Assembly (NCBI RefSeq): GCF_028550435.1
Contig: NZ_JAQQKV010000001.1
Location: 1,178,001 to 1,242,000 of the forward strand
Source: Asticcacaulis machinosus
Lineage (GTDB): Bacteria; Pseudomonadota; Alphaproteobacteria; Caulobacterales; Caulobacteraceae
DNA: 64,000 bases
Direction of reading: 5' to 3'
Below are positions 8,222 through 16,943 of this stretch, one piece after another. A program made the translations under genes and the position numbers. Numbering within the stretch: the stretch's first letter is position 1; every line of letters begins with the position of its first letter. The notes under the pieces were generated by a model. The model worked only from the letters and a program-made list of their open reading frames with translations. It was not told where the DNA came from and made no database searches.

Positions 8222-9877
8222 ATGAACCTGACGAAAAGAATGCTCTTGCACGGCGTGACGGGTCTTGCGCTAGCGTCAACAACTGCCCGCGCCCGGTCAG
8301 CCGAGGCGGCCGAACCCAAGCTGGGGCCGGCCCAAACCGCCAAAGGCCCCTTCGAACCCACTTGGTCGTCTCTCATCGAAGATTACAAGGCCCCGGACTG
8401 GTTTCGCGATGCCAAATTCGGATTATGGGCACATTGGGGCGCGCAATGTGTGCCCGAAGCGGGGGACTGGTATGCCCGCCACATGTATATTCAAGGTTCG
8501 GATCAGTATGATTTTCACGCCAAAACCTATGGCCACCCTGCCGACAATGGTTTCATGGAGATGTACCCGCGCTGGACCGCCGAGCACTTTAATCCGGACG
8601 AATTGCTGGATCTCTACACAGCGGCCGGTGCGAAGTACTTCGTGGCCATGGCCAACCATCATGACAATTTCGACGCGTACCACTCAAAGTTTCATGACTG
8701 GAACTCTGTCAGGGTTGGCCCCAAGAAAGATCTGATTGGCATGTGGGCCAAAGCGGCGCGTGCGCGCGGCTTAAAGTTCGGCGTCTCGAACCATTCGGCA
8801 CATGCCTGGCATTGGTTTCAAACCGCTTACGGATATGATCCAGAAGGCGCGCGCCACGGCGAGCGATATGACGCCTTCCGCCTGACAAAGCGCGACGGCA
8901 AGGGCAAGTGGTGGGACGGACTTGACCCGCAAGCCCTTTACGGCGGCGCGGTGATGCCGCTGCCCAGTGGAATATCGACTATTGAAGACGCCAATGCCTG
9001 GCATGAAAAACACGACCGGGTATGGGATGAGAATCCACCCAAAGAAAACCCGGCCTTTGTGCGGCAATGGTACCTGCGCTGCAAGGATCTGATAGACACC
9101 TATCAGCCGGACCTCGTGTACTTCGACAATTTTGACCTGCCGCTTGGTCAGGCGGGACTGGATATCGCCGCTCACTATTACAATGCGTCGATGCAGTGGC
9201 ATAATGGAAAACTTGAAGCCGTTATCAATACCAAGCACCTTCCCGCCGAGCGCCGAATGGCCGTGATTGAGGATGTCGAACGCGGCTTGCGCCGGGATAT
9301 TGAACCGCACCCATGGCAGACGGACACCTGTATTGGCGATTGGCACTACAACCGCGACCGCTTCACCCGTAAAGATTACCTTCCTGCCGAGACCGTCATT
9401 CACCGGTTATGCGATATTGTCTCGAAGAATGGTAACTTGCTCCTGTCGATACCGGTTCGCGGTGACGGCACAATCGATAGCGAAGAACGACGCATCGTGC
9501 AGGACATCGGGAGTTGGATGAGCCGGTTTGGTGAGGCCATCTACGGAACACGTCCCTGGAAAATATATGGCGAAGGTCCAACCGCCGTGGAATCAGGCAT
9601 GTTTAGTGAGGGTAAGCAAAAACCTTTCACGCCTGCCGATATACGTTTCACGACCAAGGGATCGATCCTTTATGCGATCATACTGGGTCGCCCACTCACT
9701 GATGTGGTCACCATAAGGGCACTCGCCGGAGCCAATATTCAGCGGGTGGCGATCGTAGGCTCAGACACCCCCCTCCCATTCGCATGTGACGCACAGGGTT
9801 TGCAGGTGACAGTCCCCAGCGAGGACAGTCATGACTTTGGGATAGCCTTCCAAATTCGCGGGCAAAACCTTGTGTGA
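8222..9877 (+). CDS. GH29 alpha-L-fucosidase 2
   Basis: This is a second, divergent GH29 enzyme of 551 residues. Its signal resembles a Tat peptide but has KR instead of RR (LTKRMLLHG). The domain starts at WFRDAKFGLWAHWG; NHHDNFDAYHS and GLKFGVSNH are conserved, and the nucleophile aligns with Asp302 in LVYFDNF. Compared with fucosidase 1 it has a longer insertion around 205-275. Start at 8222 rather than 8204, because GGGGCGG precedes it at good distance. It is divergent from the mutarotase-fucosidase 1 operon. The two copies probably cleave different fucosyl linkages. Confidence 0.9.
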   Translation: MNLTKRMLLHGVTGLALASTTARARSAEAAEPKLGPAQTAKGPFEPTWSSLIEDYKAPDWFRDAKFGLWAHWGAQCVPEAGDWYARHMYIQGSDQYDFHAKTYGHPADNGFMEMYPRWTAEHFNPDELLDLYTAAGAKYFVAMANHHDNFDAYHSKFHDWNSVRVGPKKDLIGMWAKAARARGLKFGVSNHSAHAWHWFQTAYGYDPEGARHGERYDAFRLTKRDGKGKWWDGLDPQALYGGAVMPLPSGISTIEDANAWHEKHDRVWDENPPKENPAFVRQWYLRCKDLIDTYQPDLVYFDNFDLPLGQAGLDIAAHYYNASMQWHNGKLEAVINTKHLPAERRMAVIEDVERGLRRDIEPHPWQTDTCIGDWHYNRDRFTRKDYLPAETVIHRLCDIVSKNGNLLLSIPVRGDGTIDSEERRIVQDIGSWMSRFGEAIYGTRPWKIYGEGPTAVESGMFSEGKQKPFTPADIRFTTKGSILYAIILGRPLTDVVTIRALAGANIQRVAIVGSDTPLPFACDAQGLQVTVPSEDSHDFGIAFQIRGQNLV

Positions 9878-10164
9878 GCCCCTGTTTATTCGCCGCACTC
9901 AATAGGTCCAGACGCGCGCAAATTGAGTAAAAAAGCGTGGCGACCTTTATGAAAAGATCGCCAGCACGACCGACAACACAAATATACCCACAACATCGCA
10001 AAAAAAGACCCGCCAGGAGTGTGCATCCCGGCGGGCAATTTGGGTTACGCATCAAATATTAGAGAGGAAGGAGAGTTACGAATATTTGACGATTATTTAT
10101 ATGACATAAATTTATACTCCATACAAGCAAATTGTATGACATATTGAAATTTACAAACCCACAA
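9878..10164. other. Intergenic region between convergent fucosidase 2 and halogenase genes
   Basis: The 287 bp separate the plus-strand fucosidase from the minus-strand halogenase operon. The only structure I see is the minus-strand terminator at 10000-10036, listed separately. The stretch 10081-10155 is strongly AT-rich, unlike its surroundings. The open frames here are antisense shadows with no recognisable protein character. Confidence 0.5.
10000..10036 (-). terminator. Rho-independent terminator of the halogenase operon
   Basis: Read on the minus strand, CCCGCCGGGA pairs with TCCTGGCGGG through a 7-nt loop (10 pairs, one G-U). The stem is followed by TCTTTTTTT. It lies about 130 bp beyond the stop of the first halogenase (10165) and fits the end of the receptor-halogenase transcript. 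Confidence 0.8.
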
Positions 10165-11682
10165 TCACGGCATGAAGGCACAGTTTTGCTCTATAAAGCG
10201 CCTATGAAGACTCAAGCTACTTGCGGCTGACTGAAAGCCGACCTTTATCTTGGTCATGAAAGATTGGACGTCATTAAAATCCATTATGTTCACCAAGGGG
10301 TCGTATCCCTGCGGCACCGTGCCTTGCCCCAAGAACACCGAGACCCAGCTATCCAACGTAAACAGGTCAGCCTCATTGCGAAAAATCCGGCCATTCGCTT
10401 TGAAAAGTTCGATCTTGTTACGAAGGCTCTCTGGAATCTCCATGGCCCGGCACGCGGCCCAAAACGGCGATGTCGCCTCGGTCATAGTTTTATAGTGCAG
10501 AATGATGAAATCACGCACGAGCTCATATTCCTGCGATGTCAGGCGGTTGTATTCGGCAATATCCTCCGCATGAAACCGTCGATCGGGAAACAGGCTGAGC
10601 AAACGGGATATTCCACTGGCAATCATATGGATGCTGGTCGACTCAAGCGGCTCCAAAAATCCGCCTGCCAGGCCCAGGGCAACACAGTTTTTGGTCCAGG
10701 CTTGCGTGCGTCGCCCTGTAGTAAAGGACAAGATCCTCGGCTCAGCCAAAGGTGCGCCATCAAGATGGCGTAAGAGTGCGCGTTTGGCATCATCGTCGCT
10801 GAGGTAGTCCCGACAATATACATAGCCATTGCCAACGCGGTGCTGCAACGGAATGCGCCAACGCCATCCCGCAAGGTCCTTCGTCGACCGGGTATAAGGC
10901 GTATCCACATCCGGCAAGGCGCTGGGCACAGCCGCCGCTCGGTTGCAGGGTAGCCAGTGGCTCCAGTCCTCATATCCGGTGCCAAGCGCCCCCGAGATGA
11001 GAAGCCCCTGAAATCCGGAACAATCTATGAAAAAATCCCCGTCGAGACACTCACCATTGCTGAGCGTGACGGCCTCTATAAATCCGCTCACACTATCAAG
11101 TTTGACGTCGGCTATCGTCCCTTCGACCCGTGTCACCCCTCTCGCTTCAGCGTATCGCCGCAAGTACTGGGCATATAGGCCCGCATCAAAATGAAACGCA
11201 TATTTCAGCGTCGACAGAGGCAACTTTGCGTCAGGGGCAGGTCTGTGAAACCTGCCCATCTTCGCCGCAATAGCGCTCAGGCAATAGTCTTCGATAGGTC
11301 CGGGATCTACACCTGAAAGCAAAGCCTTCAGCCAGAATTGATGAAACTTTATACCTTCAATATCCAGGCCGTGAAACCCAAACGGATGGATGTAACGGTC
11401 TCCATTTCGGTTCCAATCGACAAATTCGATACCCAGTTTGAATGTACCTTGGGTCGCACGGACAAACTCATCTTCATCAATCCCCAGAGCCCGGTTGAAA
11501 TCAATTATGGACGGGATGGTCGCTTCGCCGACGCCTACCGTGGAGATACTGTCAGATTCAACCAGGATGATTTCAGTCTGGCCCGAGCGCGCCAGTCTCG
11601 ACAGGCCCGCCGCGGCCATCCATCCCGCCGTTCCACCGCCCACAATAAGTATCCGGCGGATATGTTGATCGGTAGTTGTCAC
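10165..11682 (-). CDS. Flavin-dependent tryptophan-halogenase-family protein A
   Basis: The 505-residue protein belongs to the flavin-dependent halogenases. The FAD motif is GGGTAGW (15-21), TFKLGI places Lys82 where PrnA has its catalytic Lys79, and WRWRIP corresponds to the WxWxI signature separating halogenases from monooxygenases. GTG start at 11682. It lies 30 bp after a homologous gene and downstream of a TonB receptor. Such receptor-linked halogenases are common in Caulobacterales, sphingomonads and Xanthomonas. A related enzyme, BrvH, halogenates free indole in vitro, but natural substrates in this setting are unknown. No NAD(P)H:flavin reductase is encoded nearby. Confidence 0.85.
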   Translation of the reverse strand: MTTTDQHIRRILIVGGGTAGWMAAAGLSRLARSGQTEIILVESDSISTVGVGEATIPSIIDFNRALGIDEDEFVRATQGTFKLGIEFVDWNRNGDRYIHPFGFHGLDIEGIKFHQFWLKALLSGVDPGPIEDYCLSAIAAKMGRFHRPAPDAKLPLSTLKYAFHFDAGLYAQYLRRYAEARGVTRVEGTIADVKLDSVSGFIEAVTLSNGECLDGDFFIDCSGFQGLLISGALGTGYEDWSHWLPCNRAAAVPSALPDVDTPYTRSTKDLAGWRWRIPLQHRVGNGYVYCRDYLSDDDAKRALLRHLDGAPLAEPRILSFTTGRRTQAWTKNCVALGLAGGFLEPLESTSIHMIASGISRLLSLFPDRRFHAEDIAEYNRLTSQEYELVRDFIILHYKTMTEATSPFWAACRAMEIPESLRNKIELFKANGRIFRNEADLFTLDSWVSVFLGQGTVPQGYDPLVNIMDFNDVQSFMTKIKVGFQSAASSLSLHRRFIEQNCAFMP

Positions 11683-11712
11683 CGTGATGTGCCCTCGACT
11701 TAAGTTGCGAAA

Positions 11713-13269
11713 TCAATTGGGCCGAATAGGTTGGAAGCCACTTAGACGCACCTGCTCAATCAACGCGCGATGATCGGGCAGCCGCCTCAAGGCATTCTCA
11801 CCCTGCCGGCGAATATCCGTGAAATGCACCTTCGCTTCATCATAGTACTTAAAGCTGTTGGCCTGAGCGCGCAGATCTGATTTAAAACCCATGCCATAAA
11901 GGACATATTGCCAGTTTGCGTCGGTGAATATGTCGTGGTTCAGATCCACATCCATAAAATCAGGGGGGCGATGCCGCCATCGGTCGAGCCGCTCCCGAAG
12001 ACTGTCAGGGACGCTTTCTTCCCGAACATTATCCGCCCAGAACGCTGTGTCGCGCCGCTCCGTTAGGCTATAGTGCAGTTTGATAAAGTCACGGACATGC
12101 TCGTAGCGTTTGACCATAATCTCATTGAATTGGCGCGCGCAGGTCTCGAAGTCTCCGGCAAATGGAAAGCGATTGCTTAGAATAAGCGCCGCGATCTCAA
12201 TAAACCCGATGCCTGTCGCCTCCAAAGGCTCAAAGAAGCCACTTGATAAGCCGATCGCGACACAGTTTTTATGCCAGCTTTCCGCCCGGTACCCGGGCTC
12301 GAAGCTGAATTGACGCGGCGAAAGACTTTCGGCCTTGGCTCCAATATAGGCGCGCAGGACGTTTTCGGCCTCCGCGTCACTGGTGTGCGCTGACGAATAG
12401 ACGTATCCGATCCCCCGCCTGTTATCGAGACCAATATCCCACGTCCACCCCGCCGCCTGAGCGGTCGATATGGTGTAACTCGGCACCGCCATGGCGGGCT
12501 TATCGTAAGGCACCTGAAGCGCAACCGCACGATCGGCAAACAAAATATCGCGACAGGAGGTAAACGGTCGCTTGAGCGCCTCGCCGATCAGCTGAGCCTT
12601 AAAGCCTGTACAATCGATATAAAAATCAGCCTCGAGTTCACCATGTTCATGGGTGTTTAGCGATTTGATATTGCCGTCATCTGAAAGACTAACCGCAGTC
12701 ACTGTACCCTGCAGGTGATGAACCCGCAGTTCGATGGCACGCCGGCGCAGGACGGCGGCGAATTTGACAGCGTCGAAATGATAGGCATAGTTCAGCGGCG
12801 CTGCATAATTTTCGTGCGTATGAAGCTTCGGCGCGCGGGCATTGTCAGCCACGATCTTCTGCACGGTGCTGACCTCATCCCACCCCGCATCGCCTGCGGC
12901 GCCCAATAGCCAGTACGGTAAAAGATCAAGTCCATCCGACGTCTTCGCCGTCTGGAAGGGATGAAAATAATGATCAGGCCCTGAGCCCTTGTTGCCGGGC
13001 GCACGTCGCCAGCCGGCAAACCTTATACCCTGCTTAAAGGTGGCGCTGGCTTCTTTCACCAGGTCGGCCTCGTCAATGCCGATGCGGCGCAAAGTTTTTC
13101 GGATACTGGGAAACGTCCCCTCTCCCACCCCCAAAATCCCTATGTCAGGAGATTCAATCAGGGTAATTTTGAGGCCATCTAAATTTTCGTTATTAAGCAC
13201 GGCCGCCAAATATGCCGCCGTAATCCAGCCCGCGGTTCCCCCGCCGACTATAATGACGCTTTTAATCAC
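11713..13269 (-). CDS. Flavin-dependent tryptophan-halogenase-family protein B
   Basis: This 518-residue paralog of the downstream gene has GGGTAGW at 9-15, Lys79 in ATFKQGI (matching the catalytic lysine of PrnA) and WTWDIGL as the WxWxI signature. Both key motifs are intact, so it may be active. The start is GTG at 13269. It follows the large TonB receptor after an 85-bp gap containing a perfect hairpin. The two halogenase proteins are clearly related but diverged through much of their length, which suggests separate roles or a heteromer rather than a recent duplication (inference). Confidence 0.85.
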   Translation of the reverse strand: MIKSVIIVGGGTAGWITAAYLAAVLNNENLDGLKITLIESPDIGILGVGEGTFPSIRKTLRRIGIDEADLVKEASATFKQGIRFAGWRRAPGNKGSGPDHYFHPFQTAKTSDGLDLLPYWLLGAAGDAGWDEVSTVQKIVADNARAPKLHTHENYAAPLNYAYHFDAVKFAAVLRRRAIELRVHHLQGTVTAVSLSDDGNIKSLNTHEHGELEADFYIDCTGFKAQLIGEALKRPFTSCRDILFADRAVALQVPYDKPAMAVPSYTISTAQAAGWTWDIGLDNRRGIGYVYSSAHTSDAEAENVLRAYIGAKAESLSPRQFSFEPGYRAESWHKNCVAIGLSSGFFEPLEATGIGFIEIAALILSNRFPFAGDFETCARQFNEIMVKRYEHVRDFIKLHYSLTERRDTAFWADNVREESVPDSLRERLDRWRHRPPDFMDVDLNHDIFTDANWQYVLYGMGFKSDLRAQANSFKYYDEAKVHFTDIRRQGENALRRLPDHRALIEQVRLSGFQPIRPN

Positions 13270-13306
13270 AACGGCACTCCAATCCTCGCAAAATGGCTGA
13301 CACAGT

Positions 13307-13342
13307 CATGGTCCTCTCCGGCGACAGCCGGAGAGGACCATG
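13307..13342. repeat. Perfect 16-bp hairpin between receptor and halogenase B
   Basis: CATGGTCCTCTCCGGC (13307-13322) and its exact complement (13327-13342) flank a GACA tetraloop. It lies between the receptor stop (13355) and the halogenase B start (13269). No U-tract follows on either strand, so it is not a classic terminator. It may protect the upstream receptor mRNA or attenuate read-through, making receptor expression exceed halogenase expression (inference). Confidence 0.75.
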
Positions 13343-13354
13343 CAACTGCATTGG

Positions 13355-16300
13355 CTAGAAGGCCAGGTTGAAGCCCAGATTAATCCGCCGATCCGTAACG
13401 AACCAACTGCGCGTGTACACTTGCCCACCCGGATACCCGCCCATCAGGGTTCGGGTTGTCTCATTGGTCAGGTTGTTGGCCTGAACCCAAAAACGGATCT
13501 TCTCACTGATTTTATAATTTACGCCGAGATCAAACTGACCATAGGCGTCGGCATACACCGGAAGAGAGATATCGGTGAAGGTTCCAATCGGTGCCCCTCC
13601 GGCCGCGGGCGTCTGGTAGTAGGTATAGTCGCCGTTGGTGCCATTGGAGTTTGTCGACTGGAGGTACTCTGAGCGCCAGGAATAGGCAAGACGTACGGAC
13701 AGGGCATCCTTTTCATACATCAGTTGAACGTTATAATTATCTTTCGACATACCGACGATGGGCACATCGTCCATGAGCTGGCCGTTGATATCCAGCGCCT
13801 TGGCGCTAGGATTCGAGGAGTCGATATATGTATAGTTTGCTTCAATACCCAGTCCATTCCACGGCGCTGGCAACTCATCAAAGAATTTGCGACCGCCAAT
13901 CTCAAGTCCCTTAATTTTGGCCGTCTCTTTCGCATTGTAAACCTCGGACGTTGTCTGCGTCGTGTTTACAGTCGTGACCGTCCCATCGAGACGTGTAAAC
14001 GTAGCCGAGAACGGTTTCGTTGTATCGCCATAGACGATAAGATCGTCGAGTTTCTTATAGAACAGGGCGAAGTGCACATTCAGGCTGTTCGACGGGTACC
14101 ACTCTGCCGAAAAGTCCACATTCTTCGACATTGTAGGTTTAAGGGTAGGGTTGCCGGTGTTCGCTGTCATATTGTTAAAGATGTCCGGGAAGTCCACCGC
14201 CGGCACAGGGCCCGCCGCTTCCCGGTCATTTGTATTTTTGGTCAAAGACACACCCGCAGACCCCACTGACCGGATGTCTCCATATCCTGGCGGTGACATG
14301 GTCTGGTTTGCGGCGAAGCGCAGATAGAACTGATCGGTTGGTTTAAAATTGATATTGAACGATGGCAAAACCTTGATGTAATCGTTCTCACCGGTGCGGT
14401 TCTCGCCGGTATTCAAGGTCTCATAGTAGTTGTTAGCAAGGCCATCATCGGCCAAGTCGGCGTTGGCTTCAGCCTGGCTCAGATAGAACTGATTGTCGCC
14501 AAAACTAAAGAAACCCGAACTTTCCACTTCGTTTTTGACAACACGAACACCTATATTGCCCGTGTAAGGAATGCCGAACAGACCTGAATCGCTGCGGAAC
14601 TTACCTTGCACATAGAAGGCCGTGGTCGTGACCTGAGTACGAGACGCCCCGTACGGATCGTGATAGACGTTTGCCAACGGCTCACGATCAGGATTGTCAA
14701 TCGTACAGGTACCATCAGGTTTGAATTGCGGCGACCCGTCGGTCGTTGCGAGACATTCTTGGTCATACCCGTAAGTCGATTGCGCATAGATCGCATCATT
14801 CGACTGCATGAGTTGGGCGCTCGGCAGCCAGAAAAGTGCCGGCAGATTGGCCTCTCCGCGGAAAAAATCGCCGAAATCGTAGAGTTCAGTATCTTCCGCG
14901 GCGCCGTTGTTCAGGGTTCTTTGGCTAGAGCCATTCCAACCGCGGCCAAGGGCTGCCCAGTAAGTGCCATCAAAATTATCCCGCTCGACCCGGTCGGCAT
15001 AGCGCACCCCGGCTTCAAGAGTGGTAAAGAAACCCTCATCGAACGCATAGTCGACATCAAGGTTCACAGCGCCCATGGTGCCGTGATTGTTGGTCGTCCG
15101 ATACGCGATGTTATCCCAACCGTAATTGGCCTTGTTCTCCAATCGATCAGAGCTCTCGATGACGAACTGCGGGAGATCTCCCCTCAAGTCAACACTGTAG
15201 GCAAACACCGTCGAGTTGAGACCGAGACCAAAGTTTGTGGATTTCGCTGACGAGTCCACAAATTGAAGGGCACCTTGAACACGCAATTGATCGGTTGGAT
15301 TCCAGGTAAAGCCTTGTGAAAAGTCTCGCGTGACCGTTTCCGAGGTCGCAAAATTACGGCTCGAACCCACGCCTATAGAGTCGGGGGAACAGGTGGTCGG
15401 GGGCCATGAACTCCAGTTGACCCCCTGGGCCTGACCGTTGAACGGCGTGTTGCAATCGAGAAGGAATGGATTGCCGCTGCCATCCGTGCCGCTCGCACTG
15501 CGCCAGCCTTCGTAGCCGTTTGAACCCAGGTACATCCGATCGGCACTGATCAAACCACCATTGGCGTCAAAGGTGACGTTTCCGGACATATCCGGTACCA
15601 GTGTTTTCCCCGTAACGAATACACCTGCGGCGGTATCGTCATTTTTGTACTCAGATACGAACGCGGTCTGGAAGAATGTCCACTGATCGTTCGGCTTCCA
15701 CTGAAAAGCCTCATAAAAACCGGTGCGCTCGCGATTGAATTGATTATCGCCGTACGTAAAGCCACCCGGGAGATACCGGGCCTGGCCGTCGACGTCTCTT
15801 TTGTAATAGGGCTCGGCGCGCAGGAAATTGGCCTCGGAGGAAAATTCCGAAAATGCCAGGTCGACAAGCAATCCAATTTCACCGGCACTGGTGTCCCAAC
15901 GGTCCGTGAAGAGAATAGACGCGCTGCCCGTGGTCTTCTTTATTTTATCACCGTAGCTGGCGCCGATGGCACCCTCAACGGATGGGTTTTTATAGTCAAA
16001 CGGCATCTTGGTGCGCAGATCAACCGTGCCGCCCGTGCCGCCTTCAATCATGTCCGCGCGCGACGCCTTGTAAACGTCAACGGCGGCCATCAATTCGGGG
16101 GTTACATCCCCCCAGGACAGGCCGCCGCCACCGTTGGCGCTAAAAACCTCGCGGCCATTGAGCGTCGCCGTAACACCCGACAAACCCCGCACCTGAATAC
16201 CCGATCCTTCGACCGAGAACGCATCCGGATTGTTGAGCGCGGCGAACCGCACCATCGTCACGCCGGAAACGCGCTGAAGCACCTCGGTAATTGAGTTATC

Positions 16301-16561
16301 CGGCAATTTACCGGCATCGTCAGCCACGACGGAATCTATAAGGGTGTCTGAGTTTTTCTTCCGCTCAGTCGCACTTTGCAAAGCCTTACGGCGTGCAGTT
16401 ACCACCACCGTAACACCGTCGTCGGCAGGTGCCGTCGCCTCGACATCCCCCGTTACGGCCTGAGCCTGTGAGAACGCGGGAGATGTGAGCGCTACCATAG
16501 CGAGCGCAGCCACAGATACCCCGTCACGCATCAATGATGCGCGCGATTTCTTCCTAACCAT
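13355..16561 (-). CDS. TonB-dependent receptor (Xanthomonas/Caulobacter type)
   Basis: This 1068-residue outer-membrane receptor has a signal peptide (about 1-33), a TonB-box region (VTVVVTARRKALQSA), a plug domain (KLPDNSITEVLQRVSGVTM, near 90-220) and a long beta-barrel ending in the aromatic-terminated INLGFNLAF. Length and plug motifs match the subfamily that takes up plant and algal oligosaccharides. It heads an operon with two halogenase genes, and an operator-like palindrome lies about 157 bp upstream. With fucosidases and galactosidases on both sides, a fucosylated galactose-containing oligosaccharide is its likely cargo (inference). Confidence 0.92.
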   Translation of the reverse strand: MVRKKSRASLMRDGVSVAALAMVALTSPAFSQAQAVTGDVEATAPADDGVTVVVTARRKALQSATERKKNSDTLIDSVVADDAGKLPDNSITEVLQRVSGVTMVRFAALNNPDAFSVEGSGIQVRGLSGVTATLNGREVFSANGGGGLSWGDVTPELMAAVDVYKASRADMIEGGTGGTVDLRTKMPFDYKNPSVEGAIGASYGDKIKKTTGSASILFTDRWDTSAGEIGLLVDLAFSEFSSEANFLRAEPYYKRDVDGQARYLPGGFTYGDNQFNRERTGFYEAFQWKPNDQWTFFQTAFVSEYKNDDTAAGVFVTGKTLVPDMSGNVTFDANGGLISADRMYLGSNGYEGWRSASGTDGSGNPFLLDCNTPFNGQAQGVNWSSWPPTTCSPDSIGVGSSRNFATSETVTRDFSQGFTWNPTDQLRVQGALQFVDSSAKSTNFGLGLNSTVFAYSVDLRGDLPQFVIESSDRLENKANYGWDNIAYRTTNNHGTMGAVNLDVDYAFDEGFFTTLEAGVRYADRVERDNFDGTYWAALGRGWNGSSQRTLNNGAAEDTELYDFGDFFRGEANLPALFWLPSAQLMQSNDAIYAQSTYGYDQECLATTDGSPQFKPDGTCTIDNPDREPLANVYHDPYGASRTQVTTTAFYVQGKFRSDSGLFGIPYTGNIGVRVVKNEVESSGFFSFGDNQFYLSQAEANADLADDGLANNYYETLNTGENRTGENDYIKVLPSFNINFKPTDQFYLRFAANQTMSPPGYGDIRSVGSAGVSLTKNTNDREAAGPVPAVDFPDIFNNMTANTGNPTLKPTMSKNVDFSAEWYPSNSLNVHFALFYKKLDDLIVYGDTTKPFSATFTRLDGTVTTVNTTQTTSEVYNAKETAKIKGLEIGGRKFFDELPAPWNGLGIEANYTYIDSSNPSAKALDINGQLMDDVPIVGMSKDNYNVQLMYEKDALSVRLAYSWRSEYLQSTNSNGTNGDYTYYQTPAAGGAPIGTFTDISLPVYADAYGQFDLGVNYKISEKIRFWVQANNLTNETTRTLMGGYPGGQVYTRSWFVTDRRINLGFNLAF

Positions 16562-16717
16562 AATTTCCTCCCGATAGGCCCGCTTTATGACTATTTCACA
16601 GCATGGCCAGTTGTTAATCCCGCGCTCAGGGGACCGGACGTTACCGGTACCATTTCAGCCTAAATGCTCGGGCATTTCCGCTCTATCATGTGAAAGTTAT
16701 GTCCTACAAAACAAACT

Positions 16718-16733
16718 TTGACAGCGCTGGCAA
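16718..16733. promoter_or_regulatory. LacI-type operator candidate upstream of the receptor operon
   Basis: TTGACAGCGCTGGCAA is a 16-bp palindrome with one mismatched pair around the core CAGCGCTG. This is the form typical of LacI-family operators, with a central CG and NCA ends. A similar site with the same AGCGCT core lies between the two divergent GH2 genes at 20044-20061. No LacI regulator is encoded in the window. Confidence 0.55.
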
Positions 16734-16772
16734 TTGTCTGAACATTGTTGCATTAATAATACAATTTTTAAA

Positions 16773-16784
16773 GTCAAATTTGAC
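16773..16784. promoter_or_regulatory. 12-bp perfect palindrome upstream of the receptor operon
   Basis: GTCAAATTTGAC is a perfect palindrome 40 bp further upstream of the LacI-type site. It might bind a second regulator, or be chance in this AT-rich stretch. The function is unknown. Confidence 0.3.
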
Positions 16785-16943
16785 GTTTTTGTCAATTAGC
16801 GACGAGAATCACCTTTTAACAAATTGTATTTATTTATTATTTTTGCTGAGCACTACAGCATACGATAGAATCTTTCATGTACGCAAGTCAAAAAATCGAC
16901 CCAACACGCAAATTCCACCCAGGAGCCATTGTCTTTTGCCAGA

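Larger units (their letters stand above)
16562..16943. other. Promoter region of the receptor operon
   Basis: The 382 bp between the receptor start and the end of the GH2 gene hold no credible gene; an open frame across 16690-16986 has no protein-like features. The region is AT-rich (about 16740-16890) and holds two palindromes, at 16718-16733 and 16773-16784. It must contain the receptor-halogenase promoter; I cannot assign -35 and -10 boxes with confidence. Confidence 0.5.

Noticed and set aside
9708-10055. Minus-strand open frame between fucosidase 2 and the halogenases
   Set aside because: It overlaps the halogenase-operon terminator and the antisense of the fucosidase C-terminus; no plausible product.
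10165-13269. Secondary-metabolite biosynthesis cluster suggested by two halogenases
   Set aside because: No polyketide, peptide synthetase or other tailoring genes are present; the context is a sugar-uptake locus.
14606-15250. Plus-strand open frame opposite the large TonB receptor
   Set aside because: It lies wholly inside the receptor coding region and has no family-like pattern.
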